Shown: positions 1 through 14,000, counted from the first letter of the stretch. The stretch is 64,000 nt of DNA from Syngnathus acus (GCF_901709675.1 NC_051088.1:18425193-18489192); one strand, 5' to 3'. Made by a program: numbers and translations. Notes: generated from the sequence alone by a model not told the origin.

Positions 1-300
1 TGTGAGACGAATCAGATGTAGGGATTAAACGCTTTTTGGTTTGTGTGGTAAATGCACAGCAGAGTAATTGTAGCCAAAGCACGGCTGCATATGAAATTAG
101 TGATGCAAAAAAAAATCCCTGATTCCATAATTATATTTCCCACAAAGTAATAAAGCAGGGAAGGATTTGGCCTCTGCACTGTATGCACTTACTGTCAATG
201 CTATTCTTCAAATTTAAGGGGAATCTCATTGGTTTTTAAAAGACCTGAAACCCGCTGGCCAAAAATGATCAGGTCAAAGAGTTCATCTTTTTAGGCGCTC

Positions 301-612
301 CATCATCCATTCATTTGAGAGTCACGGGCATGCCAGAGCCTATCCCTGCAGTAGGTAGGGGTCACCCTGAACTGGTCACCAGCCAATCTCAGGGTACACA
401 GACGAACAACCATTCACACTCACAATCACACCTACGGACAATTTGGAGTGGTCAATCAGCCTATCGTGCATGTTTTTGGGATGTGGGAGAAAACCCATGC
501 AGGCACGGGGAGAACATGCAAACTCCACACAAGGAGGGCCGGAGCTGGAATCGAACCTGCAACCCTGAACTGTGAGGCTGATGTGATACCACCGTGCAGC
601 TCTCATCCATCA
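301..612. repeat. Common teleost interspersed repeat, copy 1
   Basis: The block contains the hallmark order of a very widespread fish repeat: a CATCCATTCATT-like start, a 'gcctatccctgca' stretch, 'ctggtcaccagccaatc', 'acaaccattcacactcaca', 'gcatgtttttgggatgtggg', 'gaaaacccatgcaggcacgg', 'gagaacatgcaaactccac' and 'ctgtgaggctgatgtgatac'. A second, more diverged copy is at 26266-26570. I recognise the family from its sequence but am not sure of its class. Open frames through it on both strands are not genes. Confidence 0.8.
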
Positions 613-3600
613 ACCATCTGATTTTATCAACACTTCAGTTTCTTTTTTGTTTTTTTTCTATAGAGTGCAAAATAGTTCTGTGGCTCTCTGTTTTTATTCC
701 TGTGGGACACAGTCCAAATAGCTGTTTGAGTATTTAAAATCACTCAGCCCTGGCCTATACTGTACCCCATTTCTCAGCTGTGTTATGCTCCAATGAATTT
801 TCATTTGCCAGTTGCAATTTTAGCTGTAAAATACTAACTTGCTTTATGGTGGCCATTAACATTTGGAAGTCACAGCCACAGATTTGACTTAAAATGCAAT
901 GATGTCACTTCTGACTTCCATGCTTTGTATTCAGTTTCAGTTTCTCATACCCCAGCAGACACTCTAAATCGTGGTCTCAATGCTGCTGTAGTTTATGATG
1001 GCAATGGCTGCTGGCACATTTAGGGTTCTGGTTTTCTTTTATACCTTACGCCTCACCACATATGCGACCAATCCGGGCAGTTGCCACAGCAGAAAGAAAC
1101 CCCTCTCCAAGATTTATGTGGTGCGGAGAAACATTTGGCCTGATTTATAGAAACTTTTTTTTAATAGAGCAGAGAATGAGCCGGTGGCATAGTGCCAATC
1201 CCAAATGTGGCAGCACATGTGAGCCATTTAGAAGATGTTTCAGTTAGGTTGGTGAAGTAGAAAGTTGTGCTTTAAGTACTCTCTGTATGCTTTTTGGAGT
1301 CAGGGAGGACTGCCACCATGAAAAAAAAACCATACTATACATACAGCAAAGTATTCCAGTTGAAGACATTCATTTAGATCTCATAAACGCTAAAAAGCCT
1401 GTAATCTGGTACAGTATGCATGTCTCACTCTTTTTCTTCTAGGCTGATGTTCTACTATGAGTTGTTGGTCATGTTTTCCAAGTCCAGACCAGTTTCATTA
1501 AAATGCACATAAATTGTTTTTTTTACACTATGACTTTCCTTAGCGGGAAAGAAAGGAGTGGTGCATTGAGATTTGAGTGACTGGACTTAACGAGCTTTTC
1601 AAGATACTGTACATTCAAACCATTCAGTGGCAGTGAACTCAGTTCAACTCATTTCACAGTAAGCCACAGTTTGACAGATGAACAAAGAGGCTTCAAGATA
1701 TTTAATGCAAATCCAAGTTGAAGTTTACTGTCAAAGTAACCCTAACCAAAGAGAATTATGCGTTGTGTATTTCTATATAAGATCAAATAGATTTATTTGT
1801 TCAATGCTAATATAAACGTCATTGACATGCCAATGTTTAGCATTGATAATTATTGTTTTAAAACCTTTTGAAAACAATGGCGTAACACACGTGGTCAGAT
1901 AATACAACAATATACCACCAAAAGAAGCAGCATTCAATCATGCACGTGGCATGCAAACGTCACCTCATAAACACTTGGCGGTTGTGAGCATTCCTCAAAG
2001 AACAACTCCCAGCAAGGGGCGTTGCCAGAAGCTTTTTATTGGGGCACTTTCCCCTATTATTAATCAGCTGTGCCCCAGAATCAGTTGTGGACTGGCCGGG
2101 ACAGCCAAAGTGGGACAAATAAAAAAAGGAAGTTTTTCGCAGCCACCTACATTGTTTCATATCAAAAGCCCACAAACGTAAATACTGTGCATCTACAGCA
2201 CATCAAAATGAAACCAGCTTATCGACACACCACTAGAGGCAGAATGAAAATGTTTTTTTTTTTTTCGACTTTTAAAAATTGTTGATCTGCTTCTCAGAAG
2301 ATTCCGCCTACAGATTTGTCTTATGTCACAAATGAGCAATATTTTTATTTTACATATTTTTCATGTGTATTGTGTCCGTAATGTTGTTACACAAATGCAG
2401 CGTTGCCTTTCTATGATGTCATCCTTATGCCTCATTCTCAATACACATGACCACCCACGCTTAATCCAACTGTTACATTAGTGTATCAGTTGGCGTGACA
2501 TTATACAAGTCTTGACTTTTTATTGCATTTGACAGAATTTCTGACTTCTGTGATGCATCTGCTGAGAAAATGTGTCCACGCAGAAAGCCAGCAGCGTATC
2601 ATTCAAAGCAGAAACAAGACACAATAACTCATATCTGGCAGCGGATGATGCGTGACCCATCGTTTTGTCCATCTTATTGCCTTGATGTGCGCAGCCTGGC
2701 CGCTTTTTGCCCCCGCAGCGCTTTGACAATGCAGCCCAGATGAGCCCGACTTTGTCCTGCGGCATACGGCTCACAGGAAATTGGAGACTAAAAGACAGAT
2801 CTTAAACTGTGAGACACAATTTGCATTTGGAGGTTCTATGTTCAGTCTATAACTGAGACCATTTCCAATTTTAGAGGGAAAAAAACCAGGTCGTTTTACA
2901 GAATGAGGCGTTGAGAAACGATTTGTGGAAAATAAACATGGTCGGCATTTTTCTCCTGTGAATTCTGGGAAAGTCATAAATGTCGCCTCCACCTCATGGT
3001 GTTTTAAAAGCTATGAAATAACATGGTGAAAATGACTTTCGTGTCTTTTTTGGAATGGCTAAGTGTTTTAATGTCCGGCCTTTATGATTATTGACCAGAG
3101 CTGCTTGTGATTGGACAAGAATCAAAGCATTGAATGTATTATTTAGCCAGGGTTTTTGGTGGCGGTTTGCGATAGACAGAAGACAGCCTGAAGATGGATT
3201 TATGCAAGACATTTTCTCTGTTGATGTGAGTGAAGTTGGCAAGAACTGAAATTCCATCACTGGATGATTTACCACTGATGCGCTTCACCGTGACATGTTG
3301 CAATAGAATCCTCACAAGCCCAAAGTCAAAAGGGAGCCTCATTTTCCCAACTCTGCCTCCGTTTTCTGCTTTAAATGTTTAATCTCATTTTAAACTCTTT
3401 GTTACTGCAACTTTGATTTATATGTTATTCATATACTGAAAACTGATTTGGACGTGGCATAAATCAAGTTGAGTGTGTCAGAGGATCTCGGGAGTCCCTC
3501 TGCAATAAATCCCACTCTCGACCATGTTTTGGTCTGTTTAACCCTAAACAGCTCGGGGTCGGGAACCGAACAGTGTTTTTGCATGCGGACCGGACATAAT

Positions 3601-5436
3601 TGGCTGGGTGGTGTTGGGTTGTTATTGACTGAAACTTCTCAGTTTGCCAACACGGGAAAAACGGTTGGCACCGGTCAATGATTCTCTGGACATCTTATTG
3701 TAATTATGAGTAATTATTTGTGGGCGTTATGTTGGACCATGTCCGAAAGTTTGAGAAAATGATAACACCGACAACTGCGGCTATTAACAGATGGTGGAAT
3801 TTTTTCTCAGCCTATAGTTGCGTCAATAGACCCGTCCCCCAGTTGGCCTTGTGAAGCACTATCGACCTCCCGGTGTGTGTGGGAAAATTATACAATGTCA
3901 TTTACACAAATAAGGACACACAAATACTTCCACAAGCAGCACACAAAGTTGTAAGGGTGATTGACCTGTTTCTTTTGTTTGCGGCAGGAAAGAAAACAAA
4001 CAAGCCCACAAGGCTGCTATTGTCCTTTACGCTAACCACAGATAAGATAAGGCCGAATTACCGAGAAAGTACCTGTATTTAGATTGATTTATGTTCTTTT
4101 TTTAGGGTGATAACTTCCACTGAAATAAAGTGGGACACTTGTACTAACTCTAGTTGAAGAGAGGGGCAAAGTTATTTCAGTCAGGCGTGAACATCCCAAA
4201 AAAAATGGATGCAATCGCCAAGTCTTCTTCCACTCTGCACATGGAGCCACGTGAAAAACCCTTAAACCCGTTGACCCCGAGCAGGCCAAATACTGAGGAA
4301 CCCCCTTTCAAGTCTCTCCAAATATCAATAATCCTTCATCACGTGTGTCGTTTTCTGTTGCTGGAAAAGTTCCAGGGCAAATGAAGTAAAGGTGTCGACC
4401 ACTTCTTTCACACATGGAGGCACTTATGTCAGTTCACACACTCTCGACGCCATCACGGGACACATCTTGCTGCAGCGTGGAGCACACATCCAGCATTGAG
4501 TTCTTATCGACTTTATCTCTATAGGATTATACTGAAACTAATGGAAACCTTGTTTTTGTTTGCGCTAGCTTTCATAATAAAGTCTTTTTGATTATTATTT
4601 TTTTTTAAATTCAACCATTTTGATGCTGCTGGTCTTTTGTTTACAAAAGTATTTTAATGCGTGAAACTGCAATAAGCTACCAAAGAGTAAAGCAAGTAAC
4701 CATTTGACAAAGATGAGAAACACCGCATGCACAAAAAAGACCTCAAACAAAGAATGAAAAGGGCCATGTGTCCAATCTTACCGGGATGTAGGAGATGGCA
4801 ATAGAACTTTGTGCCACAATTCAATGAATTTCAAAGATAATGAGAAACACCAGAGAATTCAAGAAAGACCTGGTAGCAAATGACAGAAATGGCAGATATG
4901 AACCTCTTTAGAAAAACGGATGTCGCAGGTGGAATGGAGCAGGTCGACCAAGTGCAGCTTGGACCAGGGTTTATTAAAGAAAACAAACTAACAGACTCGG
5001 CAAACTGACATGACTTAACAAAATAACTAGAGGACTGACCGACAGGGACGTGAAACAAAAGACGCGCAGACATTACGACAACAGTGATCCGGCGGGGCGT
5101 GAGGAGCAGACAGGACTTAAATACACGGCAGGTAACAAGAGGCAGATGAGACTGATCACACTAATCATGGGCACACAGGAGGGGAGGGGCGAGCACACAG
5201 ACAGAAACCATGACAACAGACACATAGTAAAACGGCTGGGGACGAGACATGACAACGGACAGACTATTGTTGTTTCACCGTTGCAAAGTGTTTCTCTCAC
5301 AGAGCCTTTTGGAGAAAATCATAGAACCAGTTTGATTTGTTTTTCATATATAAATCTGATCTGACATGGAAAAAGGATTACTGACTGACTGGTTTGATCT
5401 CAGCATCTTCTGTAGCCATGTGAATCGAGCAGCACT

Positions 5437-5476
5437 GTGTGGTTTACTCACCGTGTGGTTTACTCACCGTGTGGTT
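5437..5476. repeat. 16-bp tandem repeat, 2.5 units
   Basis: The unit gtgtggtttactcacc occurs at 5437-5452 and 5453-5468 without change and continues as gtgtggtt at 5469-5476. It is intergenic, with no function suggested. Confidence 0.85.
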
Positions 5477-6810
5477 GCAGTCTGTCGCCTGTAGGTCTTC
5501 ATTTCACACCTCCGTGCGGTTGCACACTCTTCTTCTCAAACCCATTGGCTGCCAAAAGCTTTCTGCATGTTTAACGAACAATGGCCTTCTGTTTTATACT
5601 GAATGACTTCATGTCTAATTCTGCTCGGATGTGCAGCTGCAGCAGATGAATGTTTCTGTTTATGCTTCATTAAGCACCAAAATACAACAGAACATTGAAA
5701 GGAACCACTCACATCTTTGGTCCACACTCAGTGTCCATGCAGGAGGTTGTCAGCAACTGGCATGTTGGCATAATAGTTTGAGTGCTACTGATTCTGGAGA
5801 GCACAGGCGGATTACCTTGACGGGAGTAAAAAGAAGCTGAAATGTAACATTCACATCAAGGCGCTGGAAGCAGCATAACCATGAGAAACACTAAGAAATG
5901 TTGACAATAAATGAATACAATTTCATGAAACGAATTTTGGAATTTTGGTTGTAAGCACTCTGCACCTGTTTTCCTCTGCCTGTAAATGTGCACATAAGTA
6001 GTCTGTATTCTTGTGTTTATACTTAACTGTGCCCATCTCCGTGATGGGCAAACCTGCAGCACTGAGTCATTGCCAGAGAACGCTGCGTCGTTGGCCAGTA
6101 AACTTTCCTTTAATTGCCTCACAACTGGAAACACATTTGCCGAGGAAACAAGGCCTTCACTGTGAGCGTGAGTTCATCTCAGCACACCTCGTATTTTCTG
6201 CATGCCGCTGCCCACCAGATTTGTGGTATTGACAATAAAACTCCGCCTGAGTAATTTAACCTGCAATCCCACTGTGCAGATGCCCGGAACACACGCGCAC
6301 ACACTTTTAAACCTCAACATCAGGTTAAGATGTCAGAAATGTTGCTGGGGAGAGTAAATATTGTGCTTCTGTGTTTCACTAGGTAAGAGCGATGCATGAG
6401 GAGCTGACGACTTACGAGCTGTTATGATCTGTTTTTTTTTTATTTTGACTTGCAACTGGTAATTTGAGATATGAGCACTGTCTGATGGCAGTGAAATACA
6501 AAAACACTCACAGGTGTAGATTCCCTATTTTCTACATTTTACTGAGTTTCTCTGTGTACTAGTAGAAAAAGTGCTAATCCTCGTTTGCATTGGCATGAGT
6601 AGATTATACTGCCCCCCGGTGGCCACGTTGGGCACATCACAAGGAGCGGTCCAATGAATTGGATTGCAGCATTAAATCATACATAATCATAATCATCATT
6701 CACAAACTTTTAAGTTCTTTGCACTCTATTCCATAATGTTATTATGTTATACTTTCATAAAGTACAATATTATTGCGTGATATTTTTCCTAATTAAAAAA
6801 CAAAAACGCC

Positions 6811-6902
6811 ATTTAATGGCATTTCACAAGATGATTTGAGATATGGGTGTTTTTTGAGCGTGGTCACGGAGTTAATTAAACTCATATCTTAAGGCACCAC
6901 TA
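6811..6902. repeat. Dispersed teleost repeat fragment, copy 1
   Basis: The motifs 'taatggcatttc', 'tttgagatatg', 'ggtcacggagttaattaaac' and 'ctcatatcttaaggcacca' also occur, in the same order and orientation, at 34681-34770. Related pieces ('ttgagatatgagcactgt' near 6467 and 'ttgagatacgagtgctat' near 45675) suggest a family with several copies in this window. The class is not known to me. Confidence 0.6.
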
Positions 6903-6926
6903 TGGGATTCCAGAAAATCAAATTTG

Positions 6927-6998
6927 TGTGTGTTGTTTTGTGTGTGTTGTGTGTGTGTGCGCGTGTGCGCTTGCGTGTGTGTGTGTGTGTGTGTGTAA
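6927..6998. repeat. GT-rich microsatellite
   Basis: An interrupted (GT)n tract contains TTG, GCGC and CTTGC interruptions and ends in an uninterrupted run of GT units up to about 6997. Frames through it encode only low-complexity Val/Cys or Thr/His strings and are not genes. Confidence 0.9.
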
Positions 6999-8048
6999 TG
7001 ACTGATCTGCTGTGGGTGCTGTTGCTGGTGGTTTTGCTGAGATGTAAAGCAGATGTGGAGAGTGCATGGATGCAGACTATTGAAGCCACTTGAGGAGAGC
7101 GATGCCTGTGCGTTGGATGCCGAGCGCCAGCATTGATTACAGCGCCAATGTAATTTCGTGTTGCACCAACCGCATTTGGCAAAGCGTGAATAAGTGGCTA
7201 TGAGCTCATGCTTCATATGACCCCTAAATCATATAGGCCGCATAAAGCGGCTGCTGTTGGAGAACAGCGCTGTTATTTTGCTCATGTAGTTAGATCAAGT
7301 CTGTTAATACACGGCGACTGCTTAACATTTTCAATCTGTATTGAATTTCCGTTGATATAGAGATTAACGTGGAGGAATGATGATGTCAATTTGGTACTAT
7401 GTCTTACAATGGCCGCTTTTGTTACAAGTCTAAAAATGATAGGTAATTCAATAACAAGACTGTCTGTATTTTTTATATTTATTTTTTGCAGGACTTTTGC
7501 AACTTTAATTTGTGCGTTTGTCTTCGTGTGTATATATCGTGTTTCAATTGAGTTATAATTTAATGAATGAAGAAATGAATGAATGGAGTATCTATCGATT
7601 GAATTTCTTTGATTGTATTTTATGTTTAAAATGTTATACATTCATTTGTATTTAATTTTGTGGTTTTCTGTGTACCACACTTAGCTTTGAGAATCAAAGT
7701 CCCTGATTTAAATGCGATATTCAGACTGTTTTTTCACTGGAAGACAATAGCAAGTATTCTGATTTTATATTTATGAATGTCCGGAAGGTTTCTGGATAGT
7801 TTCCGCGTCACACTAGAGCAGCAACAGTTGCCAAGTCTTTGCAGTCAAGATGCTGCTGAGGCCACGAGGACTGAACGAGGCACCTCGCAGATATAACAGA
7901 CGCACAACCTTCTCTTTGTTGTGCGGTCGACCTGCGTACGCTCCTATTTGAAGAGCAGCAGACACAGTAAACACTGGCACATACCTGATAACAACATGGA
8001 GATATCCTGGAGAACGTATGTGGACCAAGACAGATGAAGTGGTCATTA

Positions 8049-8093
8049 GTGTGTGTGTGTGTGTGTGTGTGTGTCTGTGTGTGTGTGTGTGTG
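8049..8093. repeat. GT microsatellite
   Basis: A (GT)n run of about 22 units with a single CT interruption near 8084. Intergenic. Confidence 0.9.
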
Positions 8094-10268
8094 CGCTCAC
8101 TCTTAAATGCCATTCCATTCCCACACCTACGTCTTTATGAGTTCATATCCTCCTGGTCCCATTGTGGAAACAAGGAGCTGTTTTCATGACAGGAAGAAAC
8201 TTTTGACCTTTGCAAAAATCCCGTGGTTCAACCTTATTTTATTTCTTCCCGTGACAGTGGCTCGGCTCTTATTTTTGTGACAGCTTCAAATAGTAGCCTT
8301 CCATTACTCATCACGATCTCTCAACACTAATCGGCTCATTATTCCCGACTGATGTTCCGATTGTGGAGTCAGTGATGTTGGGATCATCCATCTCAAAAGG
8401 CCACACCACTGCCAATCGCTTGTTAAGAAGTCAATTTAATTTGGCATTAACATAGTACTTGTTAAGTTACTGTACTCAAAGGAGCCCTACATTAAAAATG
8501 AGGATGTTCTGCTGTTAAAGTCCAACAAGAATCTCACTCCGTGAACAATGAAGGGTCATGGGAGGGTTAGGTCAACAATTTATGTGCCATTAACGCACAA
8601 GGTTTAAACAAAAAACACTTTGGCTGCAGCAACCTATCAACAAAAGGACATTTTTGCAATATTTATTGAGTGACGCGTTGATGTGCTGTATTATTTAACT
8701 CCCATATTGGAATACTTTCCTTCACATCTGGACACCACATCCGTGTCATAGTGTAGGCCGTAACCTTGTTATTTCCTTATAAAATGTTTTCTAGAAAAGA
8801 AAACTTTACAAAGGAATCATTTCTTGTGTGCTGGTACTGTCACAGCTTCTCGAATGTCAGAATTAATCTTCAGTAGGACGTGAGACACGACCAGAAGCTC
8901 CACATATATGCTCTTGAAGTTTAAAAAGCATAATCTGAGGAAATGAACAGCATCGGAGTCGACGGAATCCCATAATGTGGATGAAAGGATGTAAAGTCTC
9001 CAAAATCTTTTCAGTGGTTTATCCCCCAGTTGTGTTTTTAAGTGCTTTTATGAAATGCTTTGGGAAACTCACCCACTTATGTGATGTGCCCTTTTGATGT
9101 TGTGTTTTCCTTTCACGCTGACCTGTAAATGGAGAGTAAAGAGAGCAGGTTAAATGGAGCGCAACCCGCAGCCAGGTGAGAACGACCCGCTAAACCAACT
9201 GTGCAAACAAATAGGCCATTCCAGACACCTGCTTCTGACCCTCTCAGAGTTTGCTTTTTTTCCCTATTTTAAATCAGGCTCGAAATTCTTTTGCAATATC
9301 TTCAGCGTTTCCTCCATCAGTGAAAAGTTTGGCTTTTTTGAATGACATGTTGTAGCTGTGAAAATGTAGATGCTCAAACAAATTCTGTTGAATGTTTTTT
9401 TGGGGGGATTTTGATGAATATCATTTTCTTCTCCAAAGTGATTTTCATTTACTTTCATTTGTCATTACTCGCATGTTCATATTTCAAATGATGTCACATT
9501 TTCAGAGCTCCCTGTCTTGCCACGGCATGTCTCTACTTCCTGCCACTGTGCACAAATGAAGCCAGATATCCTGGCAAAGACCAGCGCCATAATGAGACCA
9601 TGACGTCAATTGGAAACAGAGTCTTTACAGTCGTGATTGAGGAACTCAGCCGTGGAATGGAGCTCCTTCATGGGCCAATGAGCTTTGCTGAAAGTACACC
9701 TTAGTATATAGTCACTCAAAGATTAAAGCTGAAACTCAGGACAGATCTGTTTAAAATGTACAAACTAAATTTGGGTTGAAACATAACCGCACTGATTAAA
9801 GATTATGATTATTACAGATAGATTTTTATAATTGGTTTCACAAAGGGACAGTATTTCATGTGTTATGACATGCCTTTGCCTTTCTTTCATTTTTGGTTTA
9901 TTCAAATCTGCTTTCCAAATGGTGTATTTAATTACTGAATTCAAAAACAAGAAGTACAGTTGCCCCGATTCAACCTTTGTTTATAACCCTAACCCGGATT
10001 AAGACTTCTGATGTCCCTTTTTTTTTGGTAGGCTACCATGTTTTTTGTTTATTTCAAACCCTTTGTTGTTGGGTATGGATAGAGGAACTTTTGTACATGC
10101 ATTGATAAATGCATCACATTGTTGATCACAATTGTGACCGATGAGTTGAAATGGACCATCGCTGAAAGTTCAATACAGTTAATACAGAACTATGGAATAA
10201 AACAGAAAAACATCAATTCCTCCTCCTCTTGCTGGTGTGGTGAAGCCAAGCTGGACTTGGGGTGGGTT

Positions 10269-10276
10269 ATGCAAAT
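10269..10276 (+). promoter_or_regulatory. Perfect octamer (POU/Oct) motif upstream of emilin3
   Basis: ATGCAAAT matches the octamer consensus exactly and lies about 540 bp before the emilin3 start codon, just upstream of the poly-C/CA/GT tract. One 8-mer is weak evidence, so this is a candidate only. Confidence 0.25.
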
Positions 10277-10382
10277 GAGGTCTGCCTGTCTGCCTTCCCC
10301 CTTCAGACGCTGCCTCTTGCGCACACCCACATTCATTCATGCATCGTGCCGTGTACAAGGAAGGCTGAGCCTCAACTGCGAG

Positions 10383-10449
10383 CCCCCCCCCCCCCCCCCC
10401 CCCCACACACACACACGCACGTGTGTGTGTGTGTGTGCGTATGTGTGTA
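10383..10449. repeat. Compound poly-C / CA / GT tract in emilin3 5' flank
   Basis: Twenty-two consecutive C (10383-10404) are followed by (AC)n and then (GT)n with a few interruptions. The CA and GT arms are partly self-complementary, and the C run could form i-motif or G-quadruplex structures. It sits about 370-430 bp before the emilin3 ATG, so it may lie in the promoter or leader. Length polymorphism and assembly error are both likely here. Confidence 0.9.
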
Positions 10450-10815
10450 GCTCAAACATTTTCTGGAGACACCCTCACTATCTCTCTCCTCTGCCCTCCT
10501 CCAGCACACCTTTGTGCTGTTCTCCCTCCTCCCTCTTGAGCCCCACAAGCCTCCTTCCTCCGCAATCCGTCCAATGTGTGCACGGTGGGGTTAGTGTACG
10601 AGCGGAAAGCGACACAGGCGAGATGCTGCTCGAGTGACATCTGTTTGGACTCCACGTCTCCTTCGGGGCGCACTGAAAAAGACTGCACAAAGTCTAAGGA
10701 ACTTCAGCACAGCACCCCGAGGAGCCTAAAAAGCTCTTACTCGTCAGCCTTCATTTCTTCTGCAACCAACCTTCTTTTCCAGACTGTGGGATTAATAGTA
10801 AGGCAAGCTAAAACA

Positions 10816-11000
10816 ATGAATGTCAAGTTGCACCAGGTGCTCACGCCTGTCTGTCTCCTGGGAGTGTTAATCTTTGTAGTGGACAGCAAAGGAACTTTCT
10901 ATGGAGGTCATGTCAATCCTTTTTATGGACACAGATACAACATGTTCAAGGCTGGACTCAGTCCTCAGCACACTCCAAACAAGCCTATGACCAGACACAA
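10816..11000 (+). CDS. emilin3: emilin3 coding exon 1 (signal peptide)
   Basis: ATG at 10816 in context aaacaATGa is followed at once by a signal-peptide-like sequence, which decides the start. The frame is open further upstream but without an ATG that gives a better start. It encodes residues 1-61 plus two bases. The donor is CACAA|GTAAGT. The next intron is 7.9 kb. Confidence 0.88.
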
Positions 11001-14000
11001 GTAAGTGCTCGCCTTTACACATAGGTGTCATTGTCATTCATCTTTACACTAGAACATTGAGTATTTCTTTGCAAAAGTAGAGCTTTGTCATTTATCCTTG
11101 AATTGATGCTCTTTTTTTGTCCTCCTTTATTTTTTTAATACTTCATACCTAATACCAGATGAACTTGGGAGGGGGGAGCAATATTTAAGAGCAACAATGG
11201 CAAAGAAAGCCCATGTTTTGGTCTTGCTAGCACATGAGCTGATGACATCTGAAGTGATTCTTCACTCTGCGTGTGTGTGTTGGGTGGGTGGGTGTCTGGG
11301 GAGACTCCATTAGATGGACTCCTTAAAGTACAGCTGAGCACCCCTGTGCCAGAAAGGAGGGGTGTAAGCAATCAATAGAAATATCAGGAGAGTGCAGATT
11401 ACGAGTGTCCCTACAATAGTTGCCTTGCATCTTTTAAACGAGGTGAAGAAAACTCATTCTTGTCACATGCCTTGTATTCCGGCCTGATGTGTTTTGGGCG
11501 GTTGCAGCACATGAACAGAGAACCATTACGTCAATTTGAACGTCATGCAGTTGTGAGCTGGAACAGATCTGTGATATATGTTTTGTTGGATAGAGATAGC
11601 TTATGTTTGGCTTTGTTTTCCCTCCCCCTTCCTGTCTCTTTTGCTTGGCTTCCCCTGAGAATGGTTATGGCTTTGGACAGCTCCTCAGCTACCTGCTGCT
11701 TCACTCAAACTGCCTCAAAATATTGCCTTCGTCCTGCCTTGTGCACTCACCTCTTGCAAATTGGGACAATGCAGCATCCCGCAACCTGAAGTCAGCAGCA
11801 TCTAATTGTCATGATGCTTAGGTTTCATCCATACCTTTCAGAACAAGCCAAATTTCAACTTGGAGAAATCCATCAATGTACAGTATTGAAGTGCTAAACA
11901 ACTTGCGCTCACCAAATATCACAAACATACTCAATTAACCAAAAAGCCGTGAATATACGTAGTGTACTTGCCTCCTGACAAGTCCTTAAATAACAATTAG
12001 CCAAAAATTATGATTCAGTAGATCTTCCGAAAGGTCAAATACTACAATAAACTCCAAATGCAAACGAGCTTAAATAACAGTGATACCAACAACCTTTACA
12101 CATCTCCAAATACATAATTATTCTCTATATGCTTTTAGCGTTTGAACAATTTCCATCCATCCATGCAGCTATCCATCCATTTTCTTCTACTTATCTGGTT
12201 AAGTCACTGAGACAGCAATCTAAGCAGGGAAGCCTTACCTTTAGACTTTCCTCTTCCCAGCCACTTCATCCAGCTCCTCCAAGGACATCCATGAGGCAGC
12301 TGAGAGATATAATCTCTCCAATGTCCTGGGTCTTCCTCACATTGGGATGTGCCCAGAACACCTCACCATGGAGGTGTCCATGAGGCATTGCAACCAGATG
12401 CCAATGCCACCTCATCAAGCTCCTCTCCATGCGACTGAGCCCTTCCAGATGACCAAGCATCTGACCCCATCTCTAGGGGAGAGAAACCCAGTTCAGCATT
12501 GTTCTTTCAGTCACAACCCACAGATTGTGGTTTGGGTCGGAACATAGATCGGTCAAGAAATCGAGAACTTGCCGTTTCAGCTCAGTTACTTCTTCGCCAT
12601 GACAGACTGATGCAGATTCGATGATGTCAGCAGAACCATATCTTCTGCAAAAAGGAGAGACATAACACGGTCAAACCGAATTGACAAGACTTCAGCTGCG
12701 CCTAGAAATTCTGTCCATAAATGAATTAATTATGAACAGAACTGGTGACAAAGGGCGACCTTGGTGGAGTCCAAACGTCATTGGAAATGTTCGCCAAACA
12801 GTTGACAGACGATCGCCTGAAAAAAATCACCAAAACTGTGGGTGAACGTTTGGCCAACATTTGCAACCTTGAACAAACTCTGATGAGAATGTAGCATTCC
12901 CAAAAACACTCGCAATTGATTGCTGCTCAAAGGGATCAGGACTTTAATATTAATTTACAGCCCCAACTCCCTGAGGGCTGGCAAGTGTTACATTCTCGTC
13001 AGGGTTCGTTCAAGGTCGCAAATCTTCGCTAAGTGGTCACAAGACAGATATTTGCCCGTACTTTTCTTGTCGTAAAGAACATGGACATGCTTGAAATTCC
13101 CTTGCTACAAGAAAAAACACTAAAACGGTATATACTTTATAGTAACAATTACGAGATAAAAAAGTCGGATATTATTGTATATTAAAAATTACCTAAATTG
13201 GATCGTGTGCTCTCAAATCTCAACCTGTCTTTGCTGCCAGAGAGATGGCATTCCACGTCCGAGGATCCTGGGATCAGACCTAAAGAATTTCAAATCGAGC
13301 TATAATTTTAATATAGCAATTAGACTTATCATTATAATCATCTACAGCAGGAGTCATGAACTTCTTGAAGCTGTTTGGGTACTGATTGGCTCGCAGTCTG
13401 ACACACACTTCCTAAGTTAAAAAAAGAATCAAATTAATTTTAATATTATTCTGTTACGACTTGACTTGTCTTGTGAAGACACGGATCATGTTAATGATTT
13501 CTGACAAAAAATAAGAAACAGAAAAGATCAATATGCAACACTTTATCATATCTCTTGTCAGTTTTTACCTTTTCAGATGATCACTTCCCCAACAATCCTC
13601 ACAAAATGTCCCATCAGTGATAAGCCAATTTTAGAAAAGGCCTGCAGGCTACTCATGTGATCATTTGGAACTGACTACACGGTGTCCGTGACCCCTGCGC
13701 TAGAGCATAAAATAATATTACTCAACTCTGATCAAAATAGACTCATTAATTGAGCCTGCAAGGCGAACATTTTTTACCTTGTACCTTTTGACACTACCCA
13801 CTTTTGATTGACAGAGGAACCTAAATTTATCGATACTTTTTTTGATCTATAATAGTCAGTAATTGCTTGCCGTGAGGGTGACAATCCTGTACATGTGCTT
13901 GCAAGTCTAACTATAGCCTTTATAAAAGAGATGTTAACCCACCTTGACCATAGTTGGACCCGAGGACACAACGGAATAATACCACCGCTAGAAATAAATC

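Larger units (their letters stand above)
613..10260. other. Intergenic region upstream of emilin3, no gene recognised
   Basis: I saw no open frame with protein-like composition plus splice sites or a recognisable domain on either strand. The interval is AT-rich with scattered poly-A/T runs, two GT microsatellites, a short 16-bp tandem repeat and fragments of dispersed repeats. A perfect TGACGTCA palindrome (full CRE) is at 9601-9608, with nothing to say whether it is used. Distal regulatory elements of emilin3 could lie here but cannot be recognised from one sequence. Confidence 0.6.

Noticed and set aside
541-575. tRNA-like B-box sequence (ggaatcgaacctgc)
   Set aside because: Part of the common interspersed repeat at 301-612, with no cloverleaf around it.
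10119-10637. Frame of about 170 codons across the emilin3 5' flank
   Set aside because: Its length comes from reading through the poly-C and CA/GT repeats; different frame from emilin3 and low complexity.
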